Assembly (NCBI GenBank): GCA_021018995.1
Contig: CM037595.1
Span: 94,314,491 to 94,378,490, forward strand
DNA length: 64,000 nucleotides
Direction of reading: 5' to 3'
Source of the DNA: Chloranthus sessilifolius
Taxonomy: Eukaryota; Streptophyta; Magnoliopsida; Chloranthales; Chloranthaceae
The notes under the pieces were generated by a model, which saw nothing but the letters and a program-made list of their open reading frames with translations, had not been told where the DNA came from and searched no databases. The position numbers and the translations under genes are program-made. Positions 33,428-44,114 of this stretch are shown one piece after another. Within the stretch, counting starts at the first letter, position 1; every line of letters starts with the position of its first letter.

Positions 33428-33754
33428 CCACAAGGTACGTTTATGCCTAGGTGACACATATGATCAAGACAAGATCATTTAAATGAGATTAACACAGGTA
33501 CTATGAAGGTGAACTATGTTGCCTATTTCTTTGCAGGTTAGGATGCTTAGGAAACTCAACTTAGTTGGCAGGGATCGATACTGTAAACTGCGACTTATCT
33601 TGTTCACTAAATTTAGTCAAAATAGAAAACCAGTTAATGTCGCATTGCAGTGTTCCTAAAGTTGGTGGACGGGTTCAGGCGGTCAGGTAGATTTTCGGGC
33701 AGATAGGGTCGGGCGGCGCCTAGGCGGGCGCCCCAAGATTCAGGTGGTCCCGAA

Positions 33755-33755
<1 letters not shown>

Positions 33756-33849
<94 letters not shown>
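33756..33849. repeat. (AT)n(GT)n compound microsatellite
   Basis: About 25 AT units (33756-33806) run straight into about 21 GT units (33807-33849). Confidence 0.97.
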
Positions 33850-33850
<1 letters not shown>

Positions 33851-33889
33851 ACCCAAGAACCCCCACATTTTTCTTGGGTACCTCTGTTT

Positions 33890-34265
33890 GCGCCCATGTT
33901 AGAGACACCTTGAAAACCATTAATTGCTTCGAATCAGATGATGATGATCTTGTTTCAGCCCAATATCCCATACACTAGATCTTGAGATCATGGCGCACCA
34001 ATAATACGATCAGTGTTTGATTCCATGTGCCAAAGATCCCCAAAAGCTGGCCCTTAAATCATATGATACACATGACGCTTAAACGTGATTGCATAAGTTT
34101 AGGGTCATTTTCTGGGTATCAGTGACACATGGAATAAAAGACTGACGGTCTGATAGATGTACTATGATCTCAAGATCTATTGTGTGGAATATCGGGGTGT
34201 AACACGACCTCCGTCATCTGATTTGGCGTCATTAATGGTCATCACATGTCACATGTCCCTAAAAT
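33890..34265. mobile_element. Foldback element nested in the hAT-like element
   Basis: Two arms mirror around 34077. ACCATTAAT (33916-33924) pairs with ATTAATGGT (34231-34239), and TAGATCTTGAGATCAT (33976-33991) pairs exactly with ATGATCTCAAGATCTA (34164-34179). Further weaker pairing lies between. The outer limits are approximate. Confidence 0.75.
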
Positions 34266-34494
34266 ACCAAGTCTCTCTTTAAGGTCGGTGCAATGGCCAA
34301 CTTTCCGAGAGTAAAGGCCCTTCTAAAATCTGCTAAGTAATGGCTCTCGGGGGAAAAAAAAAGAAAAAAAATGGGGATTGGGGTAAGGCCGTCGGGTGGT
34401 TTAGTAGGCGCCCAAATCGTTCACCGAGGGCACCACTAAATCGGGCGCTGGGTGCCCAAACAACGACTTTAAGAACAATGTCGCATTGTCATAG

Positions 34495-35845
34495 ATTTTG
34501 TTAAGCTCTACTTTACAATCAGATGATGGATTTGAAGAGGACGTCTCAAATAGGATTAATGCAAGTTCGATGAAATGGAGGCAAACTGGCAGAGTATTTT
34601 GGGACCCACGAGTTCCACTTAAATTGAAGGGGCATTTTTATAAGACAACGGTTAGACCTGCCATATTATATGGTGCGGAATATTGGCTACAAAAGTGAGA
34701 AGATGAAGTACATGTGGTCGAGATGCATATGTTGAGATGGATGCGTGGAGCAATGACAACGGATAAAATACGAAATGAGTACATAAGAGAAAATTTGAGA
34801 CTAATATCTATAAAGGAAAAAATTATTGAGTGTTGCTTGAGGTGGTTTGACATGTTCATCGGAGGCCAAAAGCAGACCCTATACAAAAGGTTGAGACTAG
34901 TGGTGTCAATATCTTAACATTACAGACTTGAATCCTACGATTTAAGTCAAATCACACCCCAAAAGATTCGATTTGACATAAAATCGTTTTTGGGCCTGAA
35001 TCGTACGAATCAACTTGTGAATCTTACAATTTGACTTGAATCTTACGTTTCACAAACCCACTTACGTGGGTTAGCATTTCACGGCCCATGAAACATTAAA
35101 CTTATGAAACTTCTTTTTTTATAACCTTTTTTGCCCGTACCATTTTAGAAACCTCTTTGCAATATAAGAAACCTCTCTTATAATACTCTTATCTATCGTG
35201 TGGGGTTGAAAATTTGGGTTTCTTTCTCATCTTTGTCTCTAACATGATAAAATGCCAAAAACATTGTTCTTTCCTTCATAACTTTCTGGTATGGAATCAG
35301 AATTAAATTCTGTTTGTTGCAAATGACAACTACGATGAAATTACTCTTAAATGTGCATGAATATTTCTATTCAAAGAATGGTGCTTTTTGAAGATCCATT
35401 TCAAGCCATCAATCATGAATTGATGATGTTCATTTAGACATATTTAGTTGATATCTTTATAATATTTATGAATGAAGCATCATGCTATAAAATTTATTGT
35501 GGAGATATTTGGCTGTATTTCAATTTTTAGATATATTAGATTTTTTTTTTTCAAAATTTTCTCATAAAAAATAGTCGTGAATCTTACGATTCAATGATTC
35601 GATTCAATCCACAAACTCCAAAACGATTTTGCGACCCGATTTGATTTCTACAACATTGGTTAGGACTCTACAAGTAGAAGGACTTAAGAAGAGGAAGGCA
35701 AGTGAAGACCTGGATGGAAGCCGTGACAAGGTATATGAAGGATTGCAAAGCTACCGACAGCTTACCACTAATCAGAAATTAGAGGAGACATAGGATTCGC
35801 AAAGCCGAACTCAAATAGATAAGACTATGATGATGATGATGACCC
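34495..35845 (+). mobile_element. RTE-type LINE 3' end, split by a MITE
   Basis: The ORF remnant has YKTTVRPAILYGAEYW (near 34660), MHMLRWMRGAMTTDKIRNEY (near 34725) and IKEKIIECCLRWFDM (near 34820), the classic C-terminal wording of plant RTE LINEs. A stop follows YWLQK. Coding resumes at 35660 after an inserted element, with a degraded version of the tail that normally follows (VEGLKKRK...). It ends in ATGATGATGATGATGA at about 35828, a short tandem repeat rather than poly-A, as RTE elements do. Confidence 0.8.
34899..35659. mobile_element. hAT-like MITE inside the RTE LINE
   Basis: It is flanked by TTGAGACT (34891-34898) and TTAGGACT (35660-35667), a decayed 8-bp duplication. The ends AGTGGTGTCAATATC and, inverted, CCAATGTTGTAGAAATC are partly matching. 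The interior repeats words such as GAATCTTACGATT and ACGATTTAAGTC. No coding sequence. LINE sequence continues on both sides, which supports the boundaries. Confidence 0.75.
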
Positions 35846-36239
35846 TAGTTTTAATGAGAAGGAGAATGGTGAAACTTAAAACTGTGAAAGTGGTTTTGAA
35901 CCTGAAACCACTGCTTTTAGATATTGTTTTTAACTCATTGACGCATGGACCCACTTCCCAAAAAGTTATATTGTAAATTTATATTACCTAAAAGTCGGAT
36001 TGCATTTAGCGATTTTGCCACTCCCCAATAACTCTTTTGGCACTTGGTTCACACTTCACAGGACACTTGGTTCACGGGTGAATTTGTATTTCCCCATTTT
36101 CCACACCTTCTCTTTAGTCCAAGGCATCATGATACACACTTATTTGTATATTTTTACTACTATATTTGTTTCTTGGCTATAAATACTCTTTTTTATTAGA
36201 GATAAAAAAGTTCAATGTTTATCATTCACGGTTGTATAA

Positions 36240-36241
<2 letters not shown>
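35846..36241. other. Non-coding spacer
   Basis: About 400 bases between the RTE tail and the AC microsatellite. No gene or element end was seen. Confidence 0.5.

Positions 36242-36284
<43 letters not shown>
36242..36284. repeat. (AC)n microsatellite
   Basis: About 21 AC units followed by ATATATA. Confidence 0.97.
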
Positions 36285-36290
<6 letters not shown>

Positions 36291-36417
36291 CACACCGAGT
36301 CGGACCGAGTCTAGTTTTTTTCAATTCTTTCAGTGTACTCGACCCAGCTTGCTCTTGAGTCGAGTCGAGTTTTTGGGTTTTCGAACCATGATTTTAACAT
36401 CTCAAATTTGTAACTTG

Positions 36418-36501
36418 ATATCAAAGCCCTTGTGGTGATTCCCTCAAGCGTGTAGCGTTGAGGTCGGGTTCAAATCCCATGCTTACCTATATAAAAAAAA
36501 A
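36418..36501 (+). mobile_element. Short tRNA-derived SINE
   Basis: A-box-like sequence around CCCTTGTGGTG (36428), B box GGGTTCAAATCCC (36466-36478), then a short 3' part ending in ATAAAAAAAAAC (36491). It is under 90 bp, so probably a minimal or truncated SINE. It is no tRNA gene because acceptor-stem pairing is absent. Confidence 0.5.
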
Positions 36502-36558
36502 CTTTCTTCTTTCTTCACATTGGTGATCCTCATTGGAATTGTGTGTTGATGTTAGCAT

Positions 36559-37364
36559 CAACGATGAGGAGGTGACGTCGTTCGCTAAGCTGATGTTGAT
36601 GTTGTGCGAAGCCAAGCGGAACACTCTCGGGCAGGACCGGATGTCTTGGACTCCAAGCAACAATGGTCTCTTCAGTGTCAGGTCCTACTATAGCATGCTT
36701 ACTAGGCGACCCCTAATCCGGTACCCTGGTGCAAGCCTTTGGAAGGAACCCATCCTTCCCAAGATACGGTTCTTTGTGTAGACCCTTTTCAGAGGGAAAA
36801 TCCTCACCTTTGATCAGCTTATGCGAAGGGGGATGGAGGGCCCGAACTGTTGTGTTATGTGCAAAAGGGCGGAGGAGAGTGCGCCACATCTGATTTTGCA
36901 CTATGAGGTGGCTCGGGAGCTGTGGTCCATTGTGCTAAAATCTTTTAGCATGTGTTGGGTTACGTCGTCGTCTCCCTACTGCCAGTGGCTGATGTGGACG
37001 TCGGCCCCTGTGGAGGATCAATGTAGAGGTTATTGGAAGGCTGCTTTCTTTGCGATGCTGTGGACCATATGGGGGGAGAGGAATCTGCGAATCTTTGAGC
37101 AGCAGAGTAGGCCGGTGGGGATGATCATGAAAGCCATTAGAGACCTAGTTTGGTTTTGGGTGGCTAAAGGGGGGTGGGAACTATGAGGAGCACTACTTGT
37201 GGGACCCTGGTTGATATGACCTGGTTTGTTGGGGCCGGGTTTGGGGTCTTGGCTTTTTTCTGGTTTTGCTTTGTACTTTTTCTGTTTTTTGGTCGTGTCT
37301 TTGTATTGCTCTTTCAGTGCCTTGCTGTTTTCAGTATAATTCCTTTTATCGATTAAAAAAAAAA
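36559..37364 (+). mobile_element. 5'-truncated L1 LINE with target duplication
   Basis: A plus-strand L1 tail carrying the end of ORF2: RMSWTPSNNGLFSVRSYYSML, PILPKIRFFV (then a stop), LMRRGMEGPNCCVMCKRAEES with the zf-RVT cysteines, and ERNLRIFEQQSRPVGMI. The 3' UTR ends TTTTATCGATTAAAAAAAAAAA. It is flanked by the 10-bp direct repeat ATGTTAGCAT (36549-36558 and 37365-37374), so both ends are defined. It is a relative of the L1 at 28-33 kb, with a matching zf-RVT region and 3' UTR. At least one stop codon and the truncation make it inactive. Confidence 0.88.
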
Positions 37365-37374
37365 ATGTTAGCAT

Positions 37375-37889
37375 TAGCAATGTTAATGTCAACAAGTTCA
37401 TTAATACTTGATTGCACCAACAAGTATGCCTTTTTGAAGATCTCCTCTTCCATTTGGCGGTGATTTCCAGTCGTCCGAAGATTATTTGATCAAGTTAAGA
37501 AAGATTCAGCGCTTGCACAAAAAATAGATACCGAATCAATTTTTGCGAGATTTCTATTAATCGGAGGTTTATTAGGCTTTGAAACTACCATCATTAGGTG
37601 ATTTCATTATTCTGAAAAAAGGGGATTACAGATTTGGAAGGCCGGCCCCCTCAAAATTTTCGAGTTCCTATGTAAAAAACCTAGAAAATTTTGGGGCATC
37701 ACCATGACTGGGTTTGTTTTCCTTGTTGATTTTTCTTTGGCTTCTTGTTGGTTTGTGTTGGTATATGGTTCTGGAGCAAGGACCCCACCTTGGTGCACCT
37801 TCATGTTCTCTGGATTTGCCAAGCAATTTCCGTTTCCAGATTTGTGCTCTCTTTTCCCATCTTTGTGGTTGTGATTGTTCTTATCTTGG
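37375..37889. other. Spacer and possible copia leader
   Basis: No gene recognised. It leads into the copia gag remnant. I could not identify a 5' LTR here. Confidence 0.4.
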
Positions 37890-40800
37890 AGGTTAATGGA
37901 TTCTATGACCTCTCAAGGGGGGTCTCTAATGCCCTTTTCTCTATCACAACAATGATGTTTGGTGAAAATAATTATCTCTCATGGTCCCTAGCTATCCATA
38001 TGTATATAAGTGACCAAAATAAGTTGGGTTATCTAAATAAGAAGTTTTGAAAACTGATCTTGAGAATGATGAATCCCAAATAAAAGCCTACGATTCCAAA
38101 AATGCATTGTTATGTGTTGGATCTTGAACTCCATGGAGCAAGATCATGTTTGGAGCTATATGTTATATGATACCACGGCTAGCCTATGGGAATCCTTGAA
38201 AGAGACATATGGTGCTAAGAAGAATATGACACGTTTATTAGCTCCGTAGGGAGATTGCTCTTTATCAACGGGGAGCCATGACTCTTGCACAATATTTTCA
38301 TGGCCTTAAAAGTAGATGGGAACAATTGAGCTTCTGAGCCACTGTCAAAGCTCGTTGATAGCAAAAGTGTTGAGATTCAACGTGCACTATTTAAGCAATA
38401 TCAGACCTTTGATTTCCTAGTGGATCTACGTGATGAATATTCACAACTCTATGCACAGATATTAAGCCAACTCAGCATTTCCTTCATTCAAGACCATTTA
38501 CTCTGTTGTTCACAGTGAAGAAGAGAGTAGAAACGTGGAATCAATTAGAGTTTATGCAGCAAGCGTCCATTCATTATTGTGCAGTCTTTGTATCTGACTC
38601 ATGTGGAGTTGTTGAGACTCGTGTTCATAGCACCAGTCGAGGCCGTGAACATGGATCCGAAGGACGTGGCCCTGTATCCTCGCATTGTAACATGTTGGGT
38701 TACCCTCATGTCACTTGTTACAAGACTCATAGCTATATTCCCAGAGGCTCCTTTCTTCTTCATCCTGCATAGCCAGATGATTATACTCATTAGTAGCAAG
38801 TTTTTTAGCATTGAGACGATGCTAGATCTACTTCGCGAGACTGTTGCTATGACCAGAGCCAACACTCTAATATGTTGGCAAGACGAGTAGCAAGGTCTGC
38901 CCACTATATCAAAAGCCCACTCGTATAGCCTCCTCTTTGGCATTAGCCTCCCGACCATCAAATACCGCATTGCATGTCTTCTCTCCATCCACCTCTTGGA
39001 CCATTGATTTGGGATCTTCTGATCACATAACAAGTAATCATTGTCTGCTCCCTCCTACGTTACCATCCAATACATCTGTTGTTGTTCGTCTAGCATGGGT
39101 TTCTTACTCCTGTTTTTTATGTTGATTATTGTACTTTATCCTCCTCTGTATGCTTATCACATATCTTTCATGGTTTGCATCTCACATCTAAGTATCGAAC
39201 CTGTTATCTATTGGTTGCCTAACTAGAAATTTAAACTGCAGTGTGCCCTCACCCACCCATTGCATTTTTCAGGACTTGAGGTTGAGGAGGACCATTGGTT
39301 TGGAAGGGCACCAAGTGGTTGATATGATAACCTCCAGAAGCCTCTACCTCTTTTGACAATAACTACCAATTCCTACTCCGTCTTCATTTTGTTATTTTGC
39401 AGTTGATCCTAGCGATGCTAGCATTGCCATCTGGCATGCGTGCTTAGGCCATGTTCATTGAGCACTACGTTTCTTGAGTCTAGTCCTTTTTGTGGAAAAT
39501 TGCAATGTGATGTGTTACAGTTATCTAAGCACAATTGTGAAAAACTTACCCATCGCATAGGGATACAAGTTCTGATGTTTGAGGGCCCAGTCTTGCTGGC
39601 TCGATTGATGGCTTTCATTACTTCATTACTTTCATCAATGATTACTACAGAGCTTACATGGGTATATATATTTAGTTTTCATGATGAATTTTTTTTCTAT
39701 GTTTTGTATATTCCATAAAATGGTTCAAACTCAATATGATTGTTACATCTGAGACTCTGATCTAATACTGAAGGGGAGTATATCTCTCACTCCTTCACCT
39801 TTTACCTACACGATAATGGGATTGATTGTCACTTCTCTTGCCCTTATACTCCGCAACAGAATGGTGTTGTCAAGTGCAAGAACCACCATCTCTTAGAAGT
39901 GAAATCTTCTCTCTGAGAGGCATGGATATCCTACAACCATATTGGTTTGTTACTCTCCTCACTTCTTGGTATCATGCTAATTGAAGACACTCTAGTCTCT
40001 TGGAAGGGAATTCTCCATTTTAGTTTGTTAAGATAAGTCTTCCTCTTAAGGTTGCACATGTTTTTACAAAAGATGAATTCCACTCGACGTAAGTTGAATG
40101 ACAAGGCTACCAAATGTATCTTGAATGGGTATCCCATCAACATAATGGATATTGGTGCTTTGATCCTATCCATAGGATATTTCATGTTTCTATGGCTGTT
40201 TCAGTTTTTTGGATACCCCATATTTTCCATCTCCTTCCTCTACTATGGATATTGTTGTTCCTTGCCTGATTCCATTCCTGCAGATCCTCCTACATCTCAT
40301 CAGAAGCCTCTCCCCCTCTTCAAGAAAAGAAGCTGATAGTTTACTCTTGTTGGCGTGGGATGAGCTTAGCAAGAACAAACTCTGTGTTCATTTCCTCCTA
40401 ACTCAATATTACCCCTCCAACTCCAACTTTAGTTTCTACATCTGATTCTGATTTACTTATTGCTCTTCACATATGCAAAACAAGCTGTATTTCTCACCTT
40501 ATCTCTCGCTTTGTATCCTATCAGACTATCTCCCTCTTCCCAAGCATTTTTTAACTCTCTTTCATCTATCACAATCCCTTGCTCTACTATTGAGGCATTA
40601 CAGAGACCAGAATGGAAAGAATTTGTGTTTAGAGCTTGATGATCTTAAGAAGAATGGGACATGAGATCTTGTTCCCTTACCTCCAAGTAAATACCCATTG
40701 GCTACAAGTGGGTTTATATTGTTAACAATCGAATAGATGAGTTCATTCACTATAAGAAACACCTTGTTGCCAAAGTCTTCACTCAAATTTATGGGATTGA

Positions 40801-41139
40801 TTATAAGACTACCTTTCCTAACTCCTGTAGCCAAGATCAACTCTGTCAGGATCCTATTCATTGCAACCAGGGATGGCTTCTCTCTTATCTTAATGTGTAG
40901 AATGCTTTTTCTTGATGACATCATGGAAGAGGCATACATGGCTCTTCCTCCTAGTTCTCTGCCTACGGGGGAGAATTTTAGGCAACTATGTAAGGTAAAG
41001 AAGACCATCTACATCCTTAAGTAATCTCCTCATGCCTGATTCAAGCAATTCAACATTACGATATTTGATATGGGTTTCAATCAATGTCATGCAGATCATA
41101 CAATGTTTATTCATACACAACCGGAGGGCTCAAAATCTC

Positions 41140-41344
41140 GTCTGATACCAATATGTAACGTCCGATACGTATCAGTTTTGGACCTCACCAATACGGTACA
41201 TTCAAGGTACTGTATTGGTGCCTCCCATACAAATTACCAAAATACCAGACAATACATACCAATGTATCGTCCGGTACGTATCGGTTTTGGAGTTGGACGA
41301 TATGCATCTGTTTTCCGATTTTTTGACCCATGGCTCGCACTACC
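41140..41344. repeat. CGATA-palindrome repeat, copy 2
   Basis: It contains CCGATACGTATCAG and CCGGTACGTATCGG, plus a hairpin CACCAATACGGTAC...GTACTGTATTGGTG (41197-41231). It sits inside the copia RT remnant, so it arrived after that element. It is related in wording to 18244 and 47110. Confidence 0.55.
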
Positions 41345-41583
41345 CTAGTTGTGTACGTAGATGACTATTGGTGTGTATTGGGTGTGTTAGTTATGAGTGT
41401 GTGAGTAGGTGGCCACTTATGGTGTGCATGAAATAATTCTGGGTGTATCCTGTATATTGTTCTTTTAGTATAAAGGCTAGTCGGGGTTCTCTCTAACCCT
41501 AATTATACCATTCCATATTCCAACTCTTCTCTCTTTCTCCCTTTTCTCTTTCCTCAATTATCCAAACCCTAACCCTAAAGTCA
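41345..41583 (+). repeat. Copia LTR fragment inserted in copia RT
   Basis: GTGTGTATTGGGTGTGTTAG, GGGTGTATCCTGT, TATAAAGGCTAGT and a CT-rich part ending AACCCTAACCCTAAAGTCAAG match the LTR of the copia fossil at 14.06-14.32 kb read on its own strand. RT coding sequence resumes immediately after it. Confidence 0.65.
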
Positions 41584-43585
41584 AGTATGACATCATCATT
41601 ACAAAGGATGATGCTTCATTTATCAACCATGTAAATAAGACTGAGCCGTGTCTTTGAGAATAAGGACCTTGGATTAGTTTGCTACTTTTTAGGGATTGAA
41701 GTTGCTTGTTCTTCCAAAAACATCTTCATATCCTACAAGAAATTCACTCTTACTCTCCTTAGTGAGATTGAAAAGCTGCGGGATGTCCTGCCTCTTCCCC
41801 TATAGAAACAAGTTCTCTTCATGCTGCGAAGGGTTATTCAATTACAGATCCAGAGAAGTATTATCGGTTACTTGGAAAGCTGACTTACTTGACCATCACG
41901 AGACCTGACGTCACTCATGCTGAGTGTGGTGAGCCAGTTCAGGCACTTACCGTGTGTCGCTCATCTTGAGGGCATTCATCATATTTGATGATAGAACAAC
42001 TAGAGTCACGATCATGGAATTTTTATACTAGACACATGATCACCTAAATGTTTTGGGAAACCATAATACTAACAGGGGTGGTGGATGCTACAAATAAACG
42101 CTCTACATCTATTTTTTAACCTTTTTTAGAGGCAACCAGGTCACTTGGAAAAGTAAGAAGCAATTAGTTGTTCCACGATTGAATGCGGAAGTCGAATGTC
42201 GAGCTACTTCTCATGGATGTTATGAGCTCATGTGGTTTAGGACCTTCCTGACTGAGCTTGGATTTCATGATCTCCAATGCCTCTTTACTGTGATAACAAG
42301 ACAATCATCCACATTGCATGTAATGCAGTTCTATGTGAAAGGAGCAAGGGATCGAGGTTGATATTCTTTTTGGATGTAATGTAGTTCTACGTGAAAGGAG
42401 CAATGGATCGAAGTAGATCATTTTGTTCAGGAAAATCTTGCCTCTGTGTTGACATCTACTCCATACATGCAACTTCTAGGCAATTGGCAGATTTACTAAG
42501 GCCCTCAGGCCTTCTCATCTTCAAGAGTTTTTCGACAAGTTGGGCACCATGGATTTATAGGCTCCAACTTGACGGGAAGTATTGTTGCACCTTTTAGTCC
42601 CCATAATAGCATTGTTGATGCGGGACAAGGACCCTAAACTACGTGAATGTCATGATTGGATTAATTACCGAAATTAAATTAAATTAATTAAGCAATAAAC
42701 CATGAGATTAAAGTGGATACCTTAGGGTTTCGTAGCTTTCCATGGGGAGATCGCGCTAGATTCGAGTAGGGTCCGATCCGTACGCTAGATCCGTTAAATT
42801 CGTGGTGTAGATCGGTCTAGAGGTAGAACTCTAGCTTTTCCAGATTAGGGCGCCGCTCGAGATTCAATGGTGGAATCACGAGTCCTCTAAGGGTTTTGAT
42901 TCGGTTGGTTTAATGGCTTGTATAAGATCTAGGGTTGGAATCAATGGTTCTGATTTTGAGGGTTTTGGAAAAAGGATAATGGCTGAATTTGTGGTTTGTG
43001 GGATCCAAAACAAGCAGAGAAAGAAAAATGAAAACTGAAGAAATTGGTAGAAGATAGATTTTGGGCTTCACACCCTTAGCTTCACACCAAACCCTTCTCG
43101 GGAAGCGAAGAAGAATCACTCTTCAACAATGGCTCATTTCAAGCACATAAGCAATAGCTTTCATTCATAATTAAGATAAAAGGGAAAAAACTTGAGATTT
43201 TGGGTTTTTATCAACGGAATTAAAGAAGGATAATACCTGACAATAACTAGAGAAAAGATAAAATAAATGGATAGATTCCAAGGCTTCACACCAAGGATTT
43301 TCGAAGCTTCACACCACGGCTGTACGTCGGCTTCGCACCAAGTCGCAGGAGAAACGATTGCTCACTACTCAAGGTTTGAAGGATTCACTCCCTCGGTTGA
43401 AAACTCTTCACAAGCTCTCTAGGGTTTACACAAAAGCAACTCTCTTTTCATTCAATAATAAAAAAAAAACTAAAAAGTCTTTACAAGCCTCTATATATAG
43501 GCCATCAATAGTTAAAATTCGAAATAAAAAGTCCTACTACTAATAAAGCACTAAAATAGATAATTTCCGTAATATTTAGAAAACT

Positions 43586-43655
43586 CCGTCACGACGCCCA
43601 CGGACGTCCGTGACCTACGGACAGTGAGGGGGCAAAATCACGAACGTCCGTCACT
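43586..43655. repeat. Palindrome block (CACGGACGTCCGTG) in LTR
   Basis: The perfect 14-bp palindrome CACGGACGTCCGTG (43599-43612) and a second related CGAACGTCCG (43641) lie in the U3 position of this LTR, where other LTRs of the lineage carry different palindromes. Confidence 0.8.
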
Positions 43656-43676
43656 ATTCATCGTGAACAGTAAATT

Positions 43677-43700
43677 TATTTTTATTTTTATTTTTATTTT
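43677..43700. repeat. (TTTTTA)n short repeat
   Basis: About four units of TTTTTA within the U3 start of the LTR. Confidence 0.85.
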
Positions 43701-43715
43701 TGCCGTTCCCCGTCA

Positions 43716-44114
43716 CATACATTACCTTCCTGACTAAACATCAAACCATATTTGAGTTTATTATTATGAACATTTTGAATCATTACTCTATGCATCCTTT
43801 GTCAATATGCTTTACATGGGAAGAACACAGTGAAGAGATAAATGCCTTTTTTGCAACAACACTTGGATTCTTTTTCACTGCATGTCCTAGATGAATGTTG
43901 TTATATTTTAGTGGGCGTATACGATCACCAAGATGAAAAATGTGAGTGGTTTATCACTCTTTGGATTCTTGAATGGTGGTTCTTTTCCTTAGGTGGTTAA
44001 AATATACTTAGAGAAAGGTGTGCATGGGAAATAAAAGAGCGAAAGAGGTGATATTCATCAATGTTATCAAAGCCCAAATTATAGATTCGTCAATTCCTCA
44101 GTCGGGTTGTTGAC
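43716..44114. other. Spacer between two LTRs
   Basis: A 64-residue frame ending at 43894 has no known motif. Nothing else seen. Confidence 0.45.

Larger units (their letters stand above)
33648..34480. mobile_element. hAT-like element with internal foldback
   Basis: The left end CAGTGTTCCTAAAGTTG and right end (minus strand) CATTGTTCTTAAAGTCG are inverted repeats flanked by a perfect 8-bp duplication TCGCATTG (33640-33647 and 34481-34488). The outer arms share GGGCGCC-rich text. The middle contains an AT/GT microsatellite and a separate foldback centred at 34077, so the 833 bp is probably a smaller MITE invaded by another element. No coding sequence. Confidence 0.88.
37890..42600 (+). mobile_element. 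Ty1/copia fossil, gag to RNase H
   Basis: A plus-strand copia element in order: gag with GENNYLSWSLAIHMYI near 37970, a gag-to-integrase stretch, an integrase-like TPQQNGVV motif near 39850, RT near 40700-41130 (including a NAFL..D motif near 40900), RT/RNase H after an insertion (YFLGIEV near 41690, VECRATSHGCYELMW near 42190), and the C-terminal QLADL region near 42485. Broken very many times, no intact domain. Its 5' LTR was not found. A foreign block at 41140-41583 interrupts the RT. Confidence 0.82.
42616..43715 (-). mobile_element. Chromovirus LTR (solo or orphan)
   Basis: On the plus strand it starts TGATGCGGGACAAGG and ends GTTCCCCGTCA, exactly the inverted ends of the G2 and G4 LTRs, and shares GCCTCTATATATAGGCC (TATA-like box) and the CACACCAAACCCTTCTCGGG segment. 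It is 1,100 bp. No internal chromovirus sequence adjoins either side. The flanking five bases (ATTGT, CATAC) do not match, so a clean solo-LTR event is not proven. It has a CACGGACGTCCGTG palindrome block. Confidence 0.82.

Noticed and set aside
33634-33971. Open frames with repeated TH and IY residues
   Set aside because: They are translations of the (AT)n(GT)n microsatellite.
37700-37900. 5' LTR of the copia element at 37.9 kb
   Set aside because: No TG start, TATA box or primer-binding site could be matched to a second LTR.
42616-43715. Clean solo LTR by recombination
   Set aside because: The flanking pentamers differ (ATTGT and CATAC), so it is listed only as an LTR of unproven origin.
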